A stretch of 64,000 nucleotides of DNA from Leucocoprinus leucothites. Lineage: Eukaryota > Basidiomycota > Agaricomycetes > Agaricales > Agaricaceae. The notes beneath the pieces were generated by a model. The model saw only the letters and a list, made by a program, of their open reading frames with translations, did not search any database and was not told the origin of the DNA. Position 1 is the first letter of the stretch; each line of letters opens with the position of its first letter. Where the stretch lies: NCBI GenBank assembly GCA_013368445.1, contig JAACJO010000002.1, positions 1,674,001 to 1,738,000 of the forward strand, read 5' to 3'. Position numbers and translations under genes: made by a program. Of the stretch, positions 22,001 to 34,456 are shown piece by piece.

Positions 22001-23028
22001 GGAGTAGAATATCTATCGGTGCTGATGCTAAACAGCTACTTGCTGCTCAACAAGCTGCTGCAAAAGGTGTCAAGTCACCCCCACTTCCACCCTTACCTCC
22101 CCCTCAAGCTCTACATGATGCTACACAGCCTGTTTCCCCGCCTCCACCGCCTCCGGAATTCAAATTACCTGGCCCGCCCCCACCTCTCACTCAACCCCAG
22201 GTTCCGCCTCCCCCGCTGCTTCAGAAACCCAAGACTTCACCTCCACCGCCCGTCCTTCATCAGAGTCCGGTCTCCAGTATGCCTCCTCGCCCTCAATTCA
22301 AGGAGCCTCTACCTGAGGATGATGACCTTCCTCCTCGTCCCACTTTCAGGGAACCTCCCCCTGAAGTGGACGACGCCCCTGCGCGACCCAAGTTTGTCGA
22401 CCCTCCCCCTGAAAAAGAATCGGAGGACGAAGAGGACGAAGAAGAGGATGACGATGACGATGACGAGGATGACGAGGAGGAAAGTGAAGAAGAGGAGTCT
22501 GAGGAGGAAGAAGAAAAACCCAAGGTTCCACCCCCACCCCCTCCGCAGCCAGCACCTGTCCAGCCCCAACCAAAGGTGGCCTCACCCAGAGTTCCACCTC
22601 CACCACCGGCCACTTCGGTCATTCCACCTACACCTCAGAAACGCTTGAGCGCGACTTTGGGTGGCCGTAGCAGTCCTATTCCATCAAACGAAGATATTGT
22701 TTTGGGATCCGGCAAGTCAACGATTACACGTTCTGGATCAGGACAGACTGCGCAGGGTCCTGCTAGTGTTGGTATCCGTGGCCCTAGGCTGGCAAGAGGG
22801 GGACGAGGGGGAGGTAGTGTTCAGAACCTGGTTTCGTCAATCAATAGGAACAGCATGTCGGGTTCCCCCTCACCCCAGCCACCGAACTCGCCCAACAAAA
22901 TCAATAGGCTGTCAGGGAGCCCGGTGAGGCGACCTTCGACATCAAATGTTGTGAACAGGAGTTCTGCAGCGTTCTCAAGGAGGACAATGGCGAGTGACGC
23001 GGAAGATGAGGTTGTTGGTGGGAAATAG
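19021..23028 (+). CDS. F-BAR / DEP / RhoGAP-domain protein of the RGD2 type
   Basis: Twelve exons (19021-19116, 19163-19201, 19250-19313, 19361-19518, 19580-19713, 19766-20435, 20491-20764, 20832-21170, 21222-21576, 21632-21705, 21765-21821, 21872-23028) give 1138 residues. The order is an F-BAR N-half (residues 10-180, starting FTNSFWSQDYRRGLEVLYRK), a linker, a DEP domain (about 280-390, FPLLGEYQDAFTGEEFVTWL), the F-BAR C-half with coiled coil (YVRARQEAEEANREYRVSVR), then a RhoGAP fold (about 570-760, VLASTLKLWVLELDPPLALY). This split arrangement is that of yeast Rgd2, a GAP for Cdc42/Rho5 at the growing cell cortex. The C-terminus adds proline-rich stretches, an acidic run of about 40 Asp/Glu/Ser (22430-22520) and Ser/Arg/Gly-rich segments. 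The residue where the arginine finger should be reads WIYEVPLP, so GAP activity is uncertain. Confidence 0.88.
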
Positions 23029-24067
23029 AGTCCATGTTTTCTTTTGGCCCCATGATTGGTGAAAATGCATTATCTTAGGCAGCTACAAGTTTTTTTGGTT
23101 CTGTACAACGGACATTCGTACCATGCGGTTGCTCCATCTCTCTCCCTACATGCTATCCCCTGTGATTATGGCATCGACTATTGAGCTGGACTCGGTTGGC
23201 CACTATGTTCTATCTGTACACAATATATGCTTGCGTCCCAGAAACCTTATACCCAATGGGCTGAGAGTCTCAGACCGAGTAGCCGAATACTGACTCTACC
23301 CTCTCCGCAAAGGATACAAATACATGAAACGGTGTTCAGAAAGCTCTATCCACCCATCTACAACCGTACGTGCTATCTAGACTGCATGTCACTACTTGCT
23401 TTACGACCAGCTTGAATATCAAATGACAATGGTCCAGCTACATGTTGTCATCAAATCAACATGATCAAATGGGTCGATTTGTTTTCCAACCCAACAAAGC
23501 TTAAAGGGGTTTAAGCTGCCCCAACTTCACCGAGATAGAAGATGCACTATTTCAAGATCCGAACCTTTTAAAGCATGGTGACACTGGCATCAAATTGATA
23601 TATAAGAATCGAAGGCGACGAGATGACAGGATGCGAGAAATCAACAAGTTCTATCCCAATCAAACATTAGATATTTATATATTCATGACATGACATGGAT
23701 ATAGATAAATTACAGACACCGTTGAATTCCAAGGACCAAAAAGCAGAAGGGAAAACATTGACGCAAATGTATGGACGGAAAATTGGGAAGATGTAGATTC
23801 AAAGAGTAAAAGCAAGATTGGTAATGGTGTACAAATGCGCCGAGTGAACGCACAGAAGTAGATTCGTTTGCAAAAGATGTACAATGAGTGGTTCCGTTTT
23901 GTTGTGGGTATAAAAATTCAGGGTTGGTAGATGGCCGGACAAGTATGGTTCAGAGATGTAGGCTGGTGAGAAGGTTCATGGTTCGGGGTATCTGATTCTC
24001 CTCTCATGACTGGGTAAATCAACAAGGTCAATCGGGGATGTGAAATGTAAGACCTTGATGGAGAGGG
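23029..24067. other. Convergent intergenic region
   Basis: About 1 kb between the 3' ends of the RGD2-like gene and the seven-transmembrane gene. It is AT-richer than its surroundings, with small chance open frames only. It holds the two 3' untranslated regions and, as far as I can see, nothing else. Confidence 0.5.
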
Positions 24068-25959
24068 TTAGATACAGCACGTAAATATGATCCAAAAACA
24101 TACGTATGGATGTATATGAAGGGAAGAGCGAGTGGTTCGTAATGGCGGTCGTGGTCGGGCGGGTAAAGAAGTAGTTGCACGAATGTTATGTCGTATATTT
24201 TGTGCGTTGCGATCCATAGGTTCAATTAGGTCTTGTTGACCCCACCTCGAATCTGGCTGGGTGGTCGAGCTGTAACTAGGTTCCCCTGTAGCCCGCGGGG
24301 ATGGCGTAGGCATGGTATGCGATGTGTACGCTTCACTTTCTGCGTCTGACTCATAACCAGGCGAGAGGGGACTATCCAGAGATTCCCTCGAGTATGGAAA
24401 CTGAGAGACAGAATCACCCTGCGAACGATACCCTGTCTCGAAATCAGTTTGACTAGGATAGTGGTGTGGAGTGCCAGCTGAGATGGGTGGGAGTTCCATG
24501 GCCAAAGCAGTCTTTGACGATTGACCACCACTTCGTTGATGATCACTTCTATTCGGAAAAGTTGTGCTGGCCGTCTTTCCGGATGTCTGAGGTGTATTCA
24601 TTTTGGCTTTGTAGCCCGCTTCATGAGTGAATGATCTAGGAAAGAATATCTTGGACATATCTAAGACACGCATCGCAAAGGAAAGCAGCTAACTCACGAG
24701 TAAAGTGATACCAGATGATACAAAGCATCCAATTCCCCCGACCATAAGAAGAAAATCTAGCGCAAATCTGCCAGACGGTCAGGAAGGAGACCAAGTCCCA
24801 TGACAAGGAGCTCACGTGTTTATATCGATACGAGGTGGACGCTGAAAAGCATCGATTGCAATGACGAGAAGAGGAATCGTAAATAGGAAGCGAAATATGA
24901 CGCGAACTAGCTACTCGAAACGTTCGATCAAGACGCGAGGGTGACGGACAAACAAACGGTACGCACATTGAGCTGGTAGAACGTTGCTAATCGAACCACT
25001 ACGTCTGGCTCAGCACCTCCAGCTTTAACGTGTTTGATGAAGCTCGGGAAACGAAAAAGAACATATAGGAAGCATAGTGTGGTAGTCGTTCCTGCACAGG
25101 AGCCGACGAGGAAGATGTACACCTGACACTGTAGATGGAGGGGACGTTAAAAATATCTGCTTTGGTAACCAAACAAGGGCTATCTACTGACTGTTTCGAT
25201 AGTCCGTCGCGTAACAAGCGTAGTCAGAGGCATCCCCAAGACCGCGACGGTACTGCCTGTTTGTTGTTGTTTCATTAGAGGACTTGGGACGAAGGAGAGA
25301 ACTACGAACCTATGCACCAAGTTCTAAACTCCCAACTGTAAAACCATTCTCGCTTCCCTGGGCCTTGATGGAGAAGGAACAGCCAGAACGTCAACTCTAT
25401 ATCCCCTATTGCTCAGCAGATAATTTGGCTTTGAAATGAATGAAAGGACCTTCCAGATGTGTTACTCTACAAAAGGGATCAGATGGGAGGTGCTATGCCT
25501 TTGATTATCCATGAAACTCACAGTTCGAGGGACCATGCAATGCTTAGCAGGAAATAGAGGGGTAGCAGCCAGTGCCGATTTTTGTGCCCCCATAATGACA
25601 GGGGTTTTGGAATGACTGGGGATGGTGCTGAGATTCTGTCACACAAGAAAGTCAGAGCTAAATACGTACTTTCACCTGATGGGAGGATGAAATATCCTAT
25701 GGAAGATTTAGAAAGTGCCCAGTTTATAGACGGAAGAAACAAACCTTCAGAGAATTTCAGAAAAGTCATTGCAATACTGAATACAACCAACAATGGGACT
25801 GTGGCGAGGTAAGAGTAGCTTGTGAAACGCGGCGAGTTAAGCCGACATTCATGGACAAAGGGCAGAGACGTACGTCATGACACGCTTGAATGCACCCGGC
25901 TGCCTTCCAGCTCCCCACTTCAAACAATTAAATCTATCATAGGCCCAGAGATGGAGCAT
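24068..25959 (-). CDS. Seven-transmembrane protein of an uncharacterised fungal family
   Basis: Eleven exons (25959-25874, 25818-25745, 25696-25670, 25627-25522, 25466-25450, 25405-25310, 25256-25192, 25128-24967, 24910-24816, 24767-24698, 24649-24068) join without a frame break to 459 residues. The start region LWAYDRFNCLKWGAGRQPGA and the following KRVMTYSYL are family-typical for Agaricomycete membrane proteins. About seven hydrophobic segments follow, for example LATVPLLVVFSIAMTFL, LLPLYFLLSIAWSLEL, YIFLVGSCAGTTTTLCFLYV, FLFTIPLLVIAIDAF and FALDFLLMVGGIGCFVSSGI. A Ser/Thr/Pro-rich cytosolic tail of about 190 residues begins FFPRSFTHEAGYK. The topology is GPCR-like, but I cannot assign it to a named receptor class. 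One exon is 17 nt, with a weak GTCC donor. Confidence 0.7.
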
Positions 25960-26777
25960 CAGGAAAACAAGAAACTAGAGACGGATGAGCGTTGGATCCT
26001 GGATTCGACTCTTGATGACGTACTACGCATGAGAGGATAGCCCACAGGAGATAGGCAGAAGGGGAGCCGTTATTCATGTGGCAGCGAGAGGGAGAGGAGA
26101 AAGTGCCAGCTTGGCCTGAAGATGTTGTGAGTAGATGTTAGAGTTCGTCAGAAGGCTTGTAGTCTTCTTCTCCACCGATCCCTTCGGCTTCTCCCGCCTA
26201 CCAGCGTTTACCCCACATTCACACGTGTCAGGGACAGATGTCACTACCCCGTTTATTTCTCCAAAAATAGAGTTGATGTCGCGACTATAACGAAAGCGAC
26301 TTCAATGAAGCCTGGAGACTTATCAATGCGTGTCGGAATAACTTTACTTTCCGGATGACATCAGGCTATACCGTAGAATACAGCAGAAGAACGATTACAA
26401 AGTAGCGGATAGAGTTACGGACTTGACGTACTCCGCAACTCGCGGTTCCCGTGGAGAAACACATTTTGCCACGCCAAGTACCGTGAAAATGGTAGTCTAA
26501 TCCAAGACTAGTATACATTTCCGGTGCTAAGGCGATGAATCATGTTTTGTGATACTGGTTTTCCCGGGGTACGACACCGGTGACCAACGAGCTGAAGAAC
26601 GTCAAGCCAAATTGACAGATCAATCAGCCGAGGTCATTGCCAAGTCCTTTATATTGATAATTCTGAAATCATTGATGTCTACTTCTGCTGTCACGGCCAA
26701 TCTAAGAAAATGATATTCCCGCCTTTCATCAGTAGCTACATTCATAGTTCTAATTCCTTTCAACAGCAACCAATGGC
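25960..26777. other. Intergenic: upstream of the 7TM gene, downstream of debranching enzyme
   Basis: Both neighbours are on the minus strand, so this 818-bp stretch should contain the promoter of the 7TM gene and the 3' end of the debranching enzyme transcript. I see no coding sequence. Confidence 0.5.
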
Positions 26778-29700
26778 TCAGAACGATCGGTGCACGTCAT
26801 CCAGAAAATCAAGGAGGGTGCTCGCACTCCATGCCTGTGTATTGCAGGAATCAGGGCAGTATTTCCCATCTGCGTTCGTTAGCTCTGGTATTCCACGCCA
26901 AGGGTCCGTTTGAATATGATTTTTAGGGGTTAGTAGGATTTTGTGTAAATGGTATAAGGTTCTCTTAGGATCCTGAAGAATATCGATGAGAAAAGATTGA
27001 TGAGGGGCATTGAACAACTCACCTCTTTCCCGGACCCAACCCTTGTATCAAAGTAAAGGTACGCGCGTAAGAAATAGCCGAGCGGCCAACCCCACTCTGG
27101 TCCCTTTAGAAAAATACAAGGATGAAAACGACGAAACATGCCATTAGGGGGAGAAACACACGTTGTGATAATTGAGGCCCTTAGCGATAGCAGGATCGGC
27201 AGAGTCATTCGAGTTATCATACACTGGTCTGTATTGCATGTCCGCGGGGTCCAGGGTCTTCATGCCCAAAGGACCGCGAAGAATTTGGTCTGCAAGCCTA
27301 AGCGCGCCAAGAGCATGTTCTTCTTGGAACAGCTCTGGCGCAACGGTCATAGCAATTGGGAAGTTGCAGCGTAGCTGGTAATCAGACCACTCTCTCCCAG
27401 CGCCCGATCTATAGACGTCTTTGTAGATGCCACGACGATTGACTATTCCTGATTGAATATCATACTTGGTATCGTCGCTGGAGTCTAGGATTCGTTGGTG
27501 GGTATAACATGGTGACGGAGCTATTTCACTGACCGACGGGAATATAATAGCACCTCTCAAAGTTTTCCCTGATCAAGCGAGCCCATTCACCATAACTAAC
27601 CAACCTGTCTTCTCCCGCAACTTTGACGGCTTCTAAGTGTACATTGTCATTCATGATGCTGGAATACTCACTTCTAGCCTGAACACCTTTGAACGGGAAG
27701 AGGTTCTTCGTGGAAAGACCATCAAGCCATCGCAGCGTACTCGCAAGTAGTCCAGTAATCTCAATCGGGGCACCGTCCCGAGGAGTCCCCGGAATGCCCT
27801 TAGTCCCAGCTTTGACTGATTCCCCCATCTTGTCCATCCACGTCCCGCAGTTCGACTGATTTCCACCGAAAACGAGTCCATTCTCCCAATCGACCGCTAC
27901 GGAAATATCAAAACCCTTGTCGTTCATCTGCATGTCAAGATTTGGCCCTGCATTATGTTCTCGGAAGGAAATACCGTCCACATGACGCTGGAGGATTTCT
28001 TGAATGATTTCTGCGATTGTGCTGGAAGATGCATAAGCACGATCGTCATCCCAAGTAACCCAGGTATCATCCTTAGGAAAGCGTCGTCTGACTGATTCTG
28101 ATAGTATAGCGAGACCGTCGGGTGCGAATGAAGCATAGTCTTGTATATTCTGGAGCATCCACCAGGGCGAGTCTCTTGAGTTATATCTGAACCAAGTTCA
28201 AAATACGGCTAGAGAGGTCAAATAGAGAACCAGAAGCTGACCTTGGCTGACGAACTGAATCTAACAGATTTGGTATCAAGCCATGTTTAAGCGTGGAAGC
28301 GAAGGCGAGGATGTGCTCCTTGGCTCCCTCGAAGTTGCCTGTTGTCAGAAACAACCCCCGCAAGGATATGAACACGTCTCTCCCCCAGCACCGAGCCCAG
28401 CCTGCGGCAAAATGAGGAAGGCCTGCTGCGAGCGATGATGTTGGATGTTTTGGATGAAGAGATGCGGATTTGACTTGTCCGTGCATTTGCACTGCGCACA
28501 AAGCCAGATCTTGCGTAAAATCGTGCCCAGAAGATATAAATTCAGAACATTGTTCGACGGCGACTCGGCGAGCAGCTTTATAACCTTCCGAAATCACGAG
28601 TGCAAAATACTTCGGGCGTATGAAGTTTGGGACTGAGCTCTTGACGCGATCTAGTCTTTCCTTAAACCACATGGCAGGCTTCGTAAGGCGGGGAAAGACG
28701 GAGGTTTGACTTGGGAAAAGCCAAACGTCATTGGTGAACATCGGAATACATGAAATGACTTACTGGCTTAACCGTTGATGTACATAATCCAACGCCCAGC
28801 TACCCTCTCTCAAATGAGCGCAAAGAGGGTGACCGAGGTCATTATATCGCATGATATGCCTTAGTGTGTGCATCCATCCCTCGAGTCCACAGTAAGTGTT
28901 CTTCCCTAATCCAGGAATGTCGTAAACGCCGTAAACACCATCAGTTGCATCACGTTCTTCTCCGTCTGCTCGATGAAGTACGACGTTTAGATCAACAAGA
29001 TCGAGGTCAGAAAATGCGTCTTGTGCTCCCGATATACAGAAAGCATCCAGGGAAGGGTCGTGGTCTTGTAACTGGGTCTGGAAGAGCATTATACTTCCTG
29101 GGGGGAATACATCTGGGACTACAATTTCCGCAAAAGGACCCTCTTGATCGAGACCTTGGGGTACAACGACTTCAGGAAGTTCTGTCAAACTTGCGGTGAG
29201 TCCCCGTAGGCAATCCTTATCCTCTTCGCTCCCTTCGGATAATACCTCGAGACTCGCCCCCAAGATGAACTTAGCACGAGTTCCACGCAACTTGATTGGA
29301 GTAACTAAAAGCAACTGAATCAGGCTCTGGGGAAAGTAGAAAGACTGAAAGACTGACTGAGGCCACGATCCTTCCGCCCTTTGGTGAAGGCCGTGTGAGC
29401 GACTAGCAAGTATCCCCTCTGAGTAGACGGCTGAACCCGATGAATGATGATATACTTCATCGTTCATCAGTAATTTTGGTATGGTCACCAACCAAAGAAA
29501 AGACATACATCGTTCTCTTGGTGAACGTGGCCTTCTTCGTAGTGATTCAGCACCATTTCCAGGTGTAGCTCATTCAGTACACGTTTGACCCTCGCAATGC
29601 CACTCCCATCTCCCGTTCCAGTGACAAGGTACTGTCTATTCTCATGAACAAGATTCAACAGCTTGGGGTACAGGTCATCAAGTCCCTTTACGCTCCCGAT

Positions 29701-32168
29701 AGCGCTGTAACTGAAGGTGGCCAATGCACCTGTCGATAGGGCATCTTCGGCTGACCTCTTGTCCATCGGAGATTCATTATCATGCGTGATGTCATAAAGC
29801 AATGCATGGGGGGGCGATCCGTTGAGGGGGCTGACAAGTGCCTGCCGAATAGGCCCTTTTCCAGTTGGGCTCGCGATTTCCTCTAGACTGGACATGCAGA
29901 CGCCATCCATGGATCCGATCGGTTTTCCGACTCCATATCGATACAACAAGCGCGAAAATTCTTTAGGGTCCCACCCATTATAGCATTCCCGAATCAAACT
30001 ATTGATGCCAAGTTCCCGGACAAATAGTAGGTCTGTGTCCTCATTCCCAGTGAAGAGTTCCGCGCAGATGTAGAGGTCGGGCCGGATAACCCTGGCTGCG
30101 TCAAGCAGCCGTGTCCCGACCTCAAGGGGGGTTGAGTGGCAATTATCGATTCTAAACCCATCAAAAGTTTTTGCGAGAGACGATACATAGCTGGTCATGT
30201 ATTCCCACAACCAAGGGTTAGCATCGGGTGACGATCCATAGCGAAGTTTTACACAGTCACCCCAAACGATAACTTCTCGCCGCAGATATGCTTTGGAAGG
30301 TTGGAGTGCAAAATTCTGTAGGGGATCCGCATTCCAGATCCATCCATTGTTGGCCAGGGAAAATCGCAGAGGATCTGCATCTGGCGTGGGTAAGAGGCGC
30401 GTAAAATAGGTCTCAACGAGAGGATTACTAAACAAGCCTCAGCAAGGTGGAGATTTCCGAGTCAAAAAAATGCTCACTCTCTAGTAATCTCACCCAATCT
30501 TGGGCCATGAGCATCTAATCGCGTGTATTTGACGCGGTTGCGAATGTTATCGAGAGCGACCCTGGTGTCTTCCTCCCACTCCTGATAAAGAGGAACGTTT
30601 ATGACATCGACGACGCGAACCCATGCATCAGCAAGAGCTTCAGGGTCTTGAATATGAACGAATGCTGACTTGGCGATACCCGCCGCGACATCACCGTGAA
30701 TTAAAATCCCAAACCTTGAAACGAAGGAATTGATTCCGATTATTTTACCTTCGGACCGTAGGATTTCGGCTAGTTCGACAACGGTTTTTCCTTCGACTAC
30801 TGGACCCTCCCAAGGTGTGACATTCCCAGAGCGGAGTGCGGAGAGAACGGAGTCTCTTTCACGGGAAGGCTGAAGGACATAGAATTGCCACAAGTTAAGT
30901 TGCTTCAATACTTGTTCGAAAGCGCTCATAAGGGTGTTAAGATCTGCTTCAGAGTTGATTGTGCTAGGCAGTCCCTGGGACGCCAGATTTGCCGAAAAAT
31001 TAACCATAGCTGAATCCAACTCCAAAGCGGGAGTAAGGTGAGGGGAGTTTGCTGGGCTATAACCTGTGGGTGCGAAAATGTTTGATATAAAGAAACGCTA
31101 GGAGATGGCGTGACATACCAGCCTCTGGATGTTCAAGCAGCCAGGGACTATCATTCGCAGTATGATTGAGCACAACGTCCGTGAGGCTGAGCAGGCCATA
31201 TTCCTCCCGGGCAATCCTTAAAACGTCCTCTACCCTTTCCCTCCCAGCTTCACCATCCAGCGGAGTTTCAAACAAGGAAGGATCATATCTCTTCTGATCG
31301 CGAACCGAATACGGACTATTGCTCTTGCCTCTTTCTTGGAGAGGCGTGTAATGGAGCATCGTATAACCTCGTTCTTTCGCTTCCGAGAAGTGTTTCCGCC
31401 ATTGATTCAAGGGTCCCATCCATTTTGACACTACGGTTAGAACCGCCAGACCGTCTAAAGGAAGATTGACATATTCTTCCTGTACTAGAGCCCCTCGACC
31501 GGGAGATAAGACTTGTAGCCGATCGTCGAGGATGGGCGAGCGTTTCTTGACTTTGAGAAGAGGGTCAACATTGAAATAACCGTGTCGACCCTTGACACGA
31601 CGCCCATCATCTCCATCATACTCGATCCAGTAGATGAAAGCACCAGCGTGTGATATAGGAAGATCAATGTGGATGGGCTTTGAGTAATCCATGGGCAATC
31701 TAGGGATCAATTAGGGACTGGCAGGATGGATTGTGTTGAATAGTTTACCTTCGCTGAGCATAACGATATCTGCCAAAAGCACCTCCATCGAGCGGGAAAT
31801 TTGTCTTGAAAGTCCCATTGTTGGCAGCAGGGGTTCCAGCCGCGAAGGAAACCCTCAGAACGTATGGGGTATAGGCGGGGGGTAAGCGTATGTACTAGGA
31901 GGCGTCAAAATCAGTAGGCACCAGACCTAACAAAAGCCCTGACCTGACGGTCCTTGTTTGGCCCACCGTCTGGATCTAGACGGAGCTCATAGACTCTTAT
32001 CGGGCTTTCTCCTCGGGTAGGGGTAGAGGCAAAGAAATCAAGCCCTTCATCCGCAGGGGTTTTAGGAGTGGTGGGTGTGGGTGGGGAGTGTGGGGACACC
32101 TGGGAATCTGGTATAGATATAGAGGGTTTGTTGCCATTGCCAGTGAATAGCTCGCGGGCTCTCACCAT
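26778..32168 (-). CDS. GDB1: Glycogen debranching enzyme (4-alpha-glucanotransferase / amylo-1,6-glucosidase)
   Basis: Thirteen exons (32168-31944, 31894-31749, 31699-31119, 31063-30478, 30427-29509, 29454-29358, 29304-28764, 28709-28242, 28186-27672, 27632-27534, 27484-27162, 27103-27023, 26972-26778) join to 1591 residues, the usual length for fungal Gdb1. In the cytosol it moves maltotriosyl units and then hydrolyses the remaining alpha-1,6 branch glucose. The GH13-type half shows [10 protein letters not shown] (nucleophile Asp), [10 protein letters not shown] (acid/base Glu) and [10 protein letters not shown] (third Asp). The C-terminal GH133 half shows [63 protein letters not shown] and a [18 protein letters not shown] end block. 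The 39-nt intron 27671-27633 is unusually short and divisible by three, so it may be retained. No disruption is seen. Confidence 0.95.
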
Positions 32169-32331
32169 GGTGGAGGTGAGGAAGAGAAAGACGCGCGTAA
32201 CCTTCTACGCGGGTTTGGTTTTACTCTTGGGCATGACGTCACTATTCCATCATTTGAACAAGTGATATCCTAGATTAATTTACATAGTACATAGATGATA
32301 TACAGCAATTGTTGTTCCACGAGCTTTGCAT

Positions 32332-34297
32332 TCACAGTCCGCTGGTCCCATTCCGCTTTGCTTGAGACTCACCTCCCGGGGGGTTCTCACCCACTCTTTC
32401 TGCTGATGGGCGTGGTTCAGAGCTCGCTGGCTCGACGACCTCTCCATCGCTGCTCCAAACTACTCTTCCCCGTCCATCAGTCAGAAAAGGCGGGTTTGCC
32501 ACTCTTCCGTGATCGACTTCGTCTTCTGAGGCAGGGGTCTCATAATCCATAACAGGGATCTGGGGTTCATCTGTCTCGGCGACTAGCGCAGGATCAACTT
32601 CGACTGCTTCCTCCGGGCCTCGATCTGCAATTTCCTGCATCATTCTGGCTTCCTCGTCTTCACTGTGCTGAACTTCCGGATCATTAAGCGGGTCCGTGGA
32701 TCTAATACTCGCCCCGCTTCTTAGATACCGTCCGAGACGGCTGATATCATCATCAGATTCACTATCCGAATCTGACAAGTAGGCTTCGCTCGACGAAGAG
32801 GTCGACACGGTCTGAAGCCCCGGCACAGTATCGTAGAAACCACCGTAGTGTATGGAAAAATTGTCCAGGGACGGGTGAGATAAAGAGGAAATGGGAACAT
32901 TTTGCAGGAGACCGGCTTGGTTCACCTCGTTCGTATGATCCCCAGTACCTTCTGTCTGAGAAAGCCTGTCAAAATAAGGAGCAAGTGAAATACGCAGCTA
33001 TGACCTACTGTGTGATCATGATGGGACCCAAGACCAATGCTTCGTTGCACGAGCGTCCGAACCATATCAAGCGCGCGCGCAACCGAGTCATTCGAGGCAG
33101 ATACGGCGGATTCCAGACCATCCACTCCTTCCCAGAGTATACGGAGTTGTTCGCGGAAACGAGGATCGCTTCGTAAGAGATTGCGTCCTCTTCGACTATT
33201 GCCCGTCGAACCATTTAAATTATCTGGCTGATCCAAAGCGTCGACATCTGCGGTTAATTGTATTGAAAATATTCCTGCTGCATCAGACAGGCTTTCTCCA
33301 TCGACTGCGGCATGCAATTCCATAAACTCATCAAACATCGAGTGCCTGGAAGGTCGTGTGGCGTTGAAATATTGCTAAAGCTCTTGAGTCAGACGACGAT
33401 GGAAGGGAAAATATGAACGACGGACGCGCATGCAAACATCTGGACCACTTCTGAAGATATGGGGTGTTCCATCATCGTGGAGATGTTGATAGAAACATTC
33501 TCTCCCAAAAGGGCAAAGCGGCCGTAATCTGTCTTTCTCGAGTGATTTCTGGAAGTAGCTGAAAGGACAGTAAGGATAGAGAGCGTGGTTATGATAAATG
33601 CGAACCTACCGACAGGGTATCCTTGACATGCTATCCTTATAAGCCTTCGTGACGCGATCCTTCTCAGGGTGCCCGTGTCTCCAAAAGCAGGAGGACGGCG
33701 TTATAAACCTACTTGGCTCCCGGCACATGGGGCATTTCTTGATGTTTCCATGCTCTGTTTGTCCTTTCTGGTCGCGCCATTGGCGAATACACTGGGGAGA
33801 GTAAGCACTGAGCCAGAGTGTGTAATATTTTGCCTCACAGTAATACAGAAGATATGACTACACCCGGCTATGGCATGGCGGTTAGAGGATGCTGATGTGA
33901 GATCTGGAACAACGAACATAGTAGACCATATGTGACGGGCTTCTCAAAACATATAGAGCACGGTTCATTTTGTAAATCTTCGTGCGCTGGTGGGGGGGAA
34001 ACTTCAGGTCGGTTCGCTATGTGCTTGAACCAACATTGATCACCGCGGCGACAAAAGCCTGAGAGTAAAGTTATGAGAAGTGGTGGAGGGGGAGTGCACA
34101 AGTCACTAACCTTGGGCATAGAACCTACAACGCTTTGCTTCATCGTAGGGCGTGAGGAGGGGATTCTGCGGATCCAATTCTTCGATAACACCGTGTAGAA
34201 ACTTGCAAGAAGATCCGGCTAGGCAACCTCGAGGGGTGGTATAATAGCTGCATACGCCTCGTGGTTTCGTTGTCCTTGGACGGGAACTCGAGGACAT
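32332..34297 (-). CDS. Makorin-like RING E3 ubiquitin ligase with CCCH zinc fingers
   Basis: Seven exons (34297-34111, 34058-33918, 33867-33839, 33791-33610, 33558-33426, 33374-33009, 32955-32332) give 553 residues. Two CCCH fingers sit at the N-terminus (CSYYTTPRGCLAGSSCKFLH; CRFYAQGFCRRGDQCWFKH). A C3HC4 RING follows (CSICFEKP...GCSHIFCITCIRQW...CPMCREPS). Then comes a Cys/His stretch (CPFGRECFYQHLHDDG) that looks like a third CCCH finger. This order defines makorins, RNA-binding E3 ligases. The C-terminal 300 residues are acidic and Ser/Glu/Asp-rich with an ILWEGVDGLE helix segment and no known domain. The intron 33008-32956 was placed by using the AG at 32956, which alone keeps the downstream frame. 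The start is 159 bp from the Tada1-like start on the other strand. Confidence 0.88.
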
Positions 34298-34456
34298 TAT
34301 AGCATTCTATGGTGGGGGGTCGAGCAGGTAATATGCAGAAAGGAGATGGTGGACTTGACCACTGCGGAATCATCGTTAATTGAACCACGTGAGAGGTGGA
34401 ACTAGGAAACTGTCACTTGTCACGCTCTCTGCTTTGCGCTGTTCCTCCTACTTACC
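34298..34456. promoter_or_regulatory. Short divergent promoter between makorin-like and Tada1-like genes
   Basis: Only 159 bp separate the two start codons, which face away from each other. No TATA box stands out. Both genes must share this promoter region, so co-regulation is plausible. Confidence 0.55.

Noticed and set aside
22293..22622. Minus-strand open frame of Ser and Gly runs
   Set aside because: It is the antisense of the acidic and proline-rich tail of the RGD2-like protein; the low-complexity codons create a stop-free shadow.
21743..22648. 301-codon plus-strand open frame
   Set aside because: Alternative frame overlapping exons 11-12 of the RGD2-like gene; composition (His, Arg, Leu, Pro) is that of a shifted proline-rich frame.
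25582..26040. Two plus-strand open frames (76 and 72 codons)
   Set aside because: The first and the start of the second overlap exons of the seven-transmembrane gene on the other strand and the rest lies just upstream of it; no domain content.
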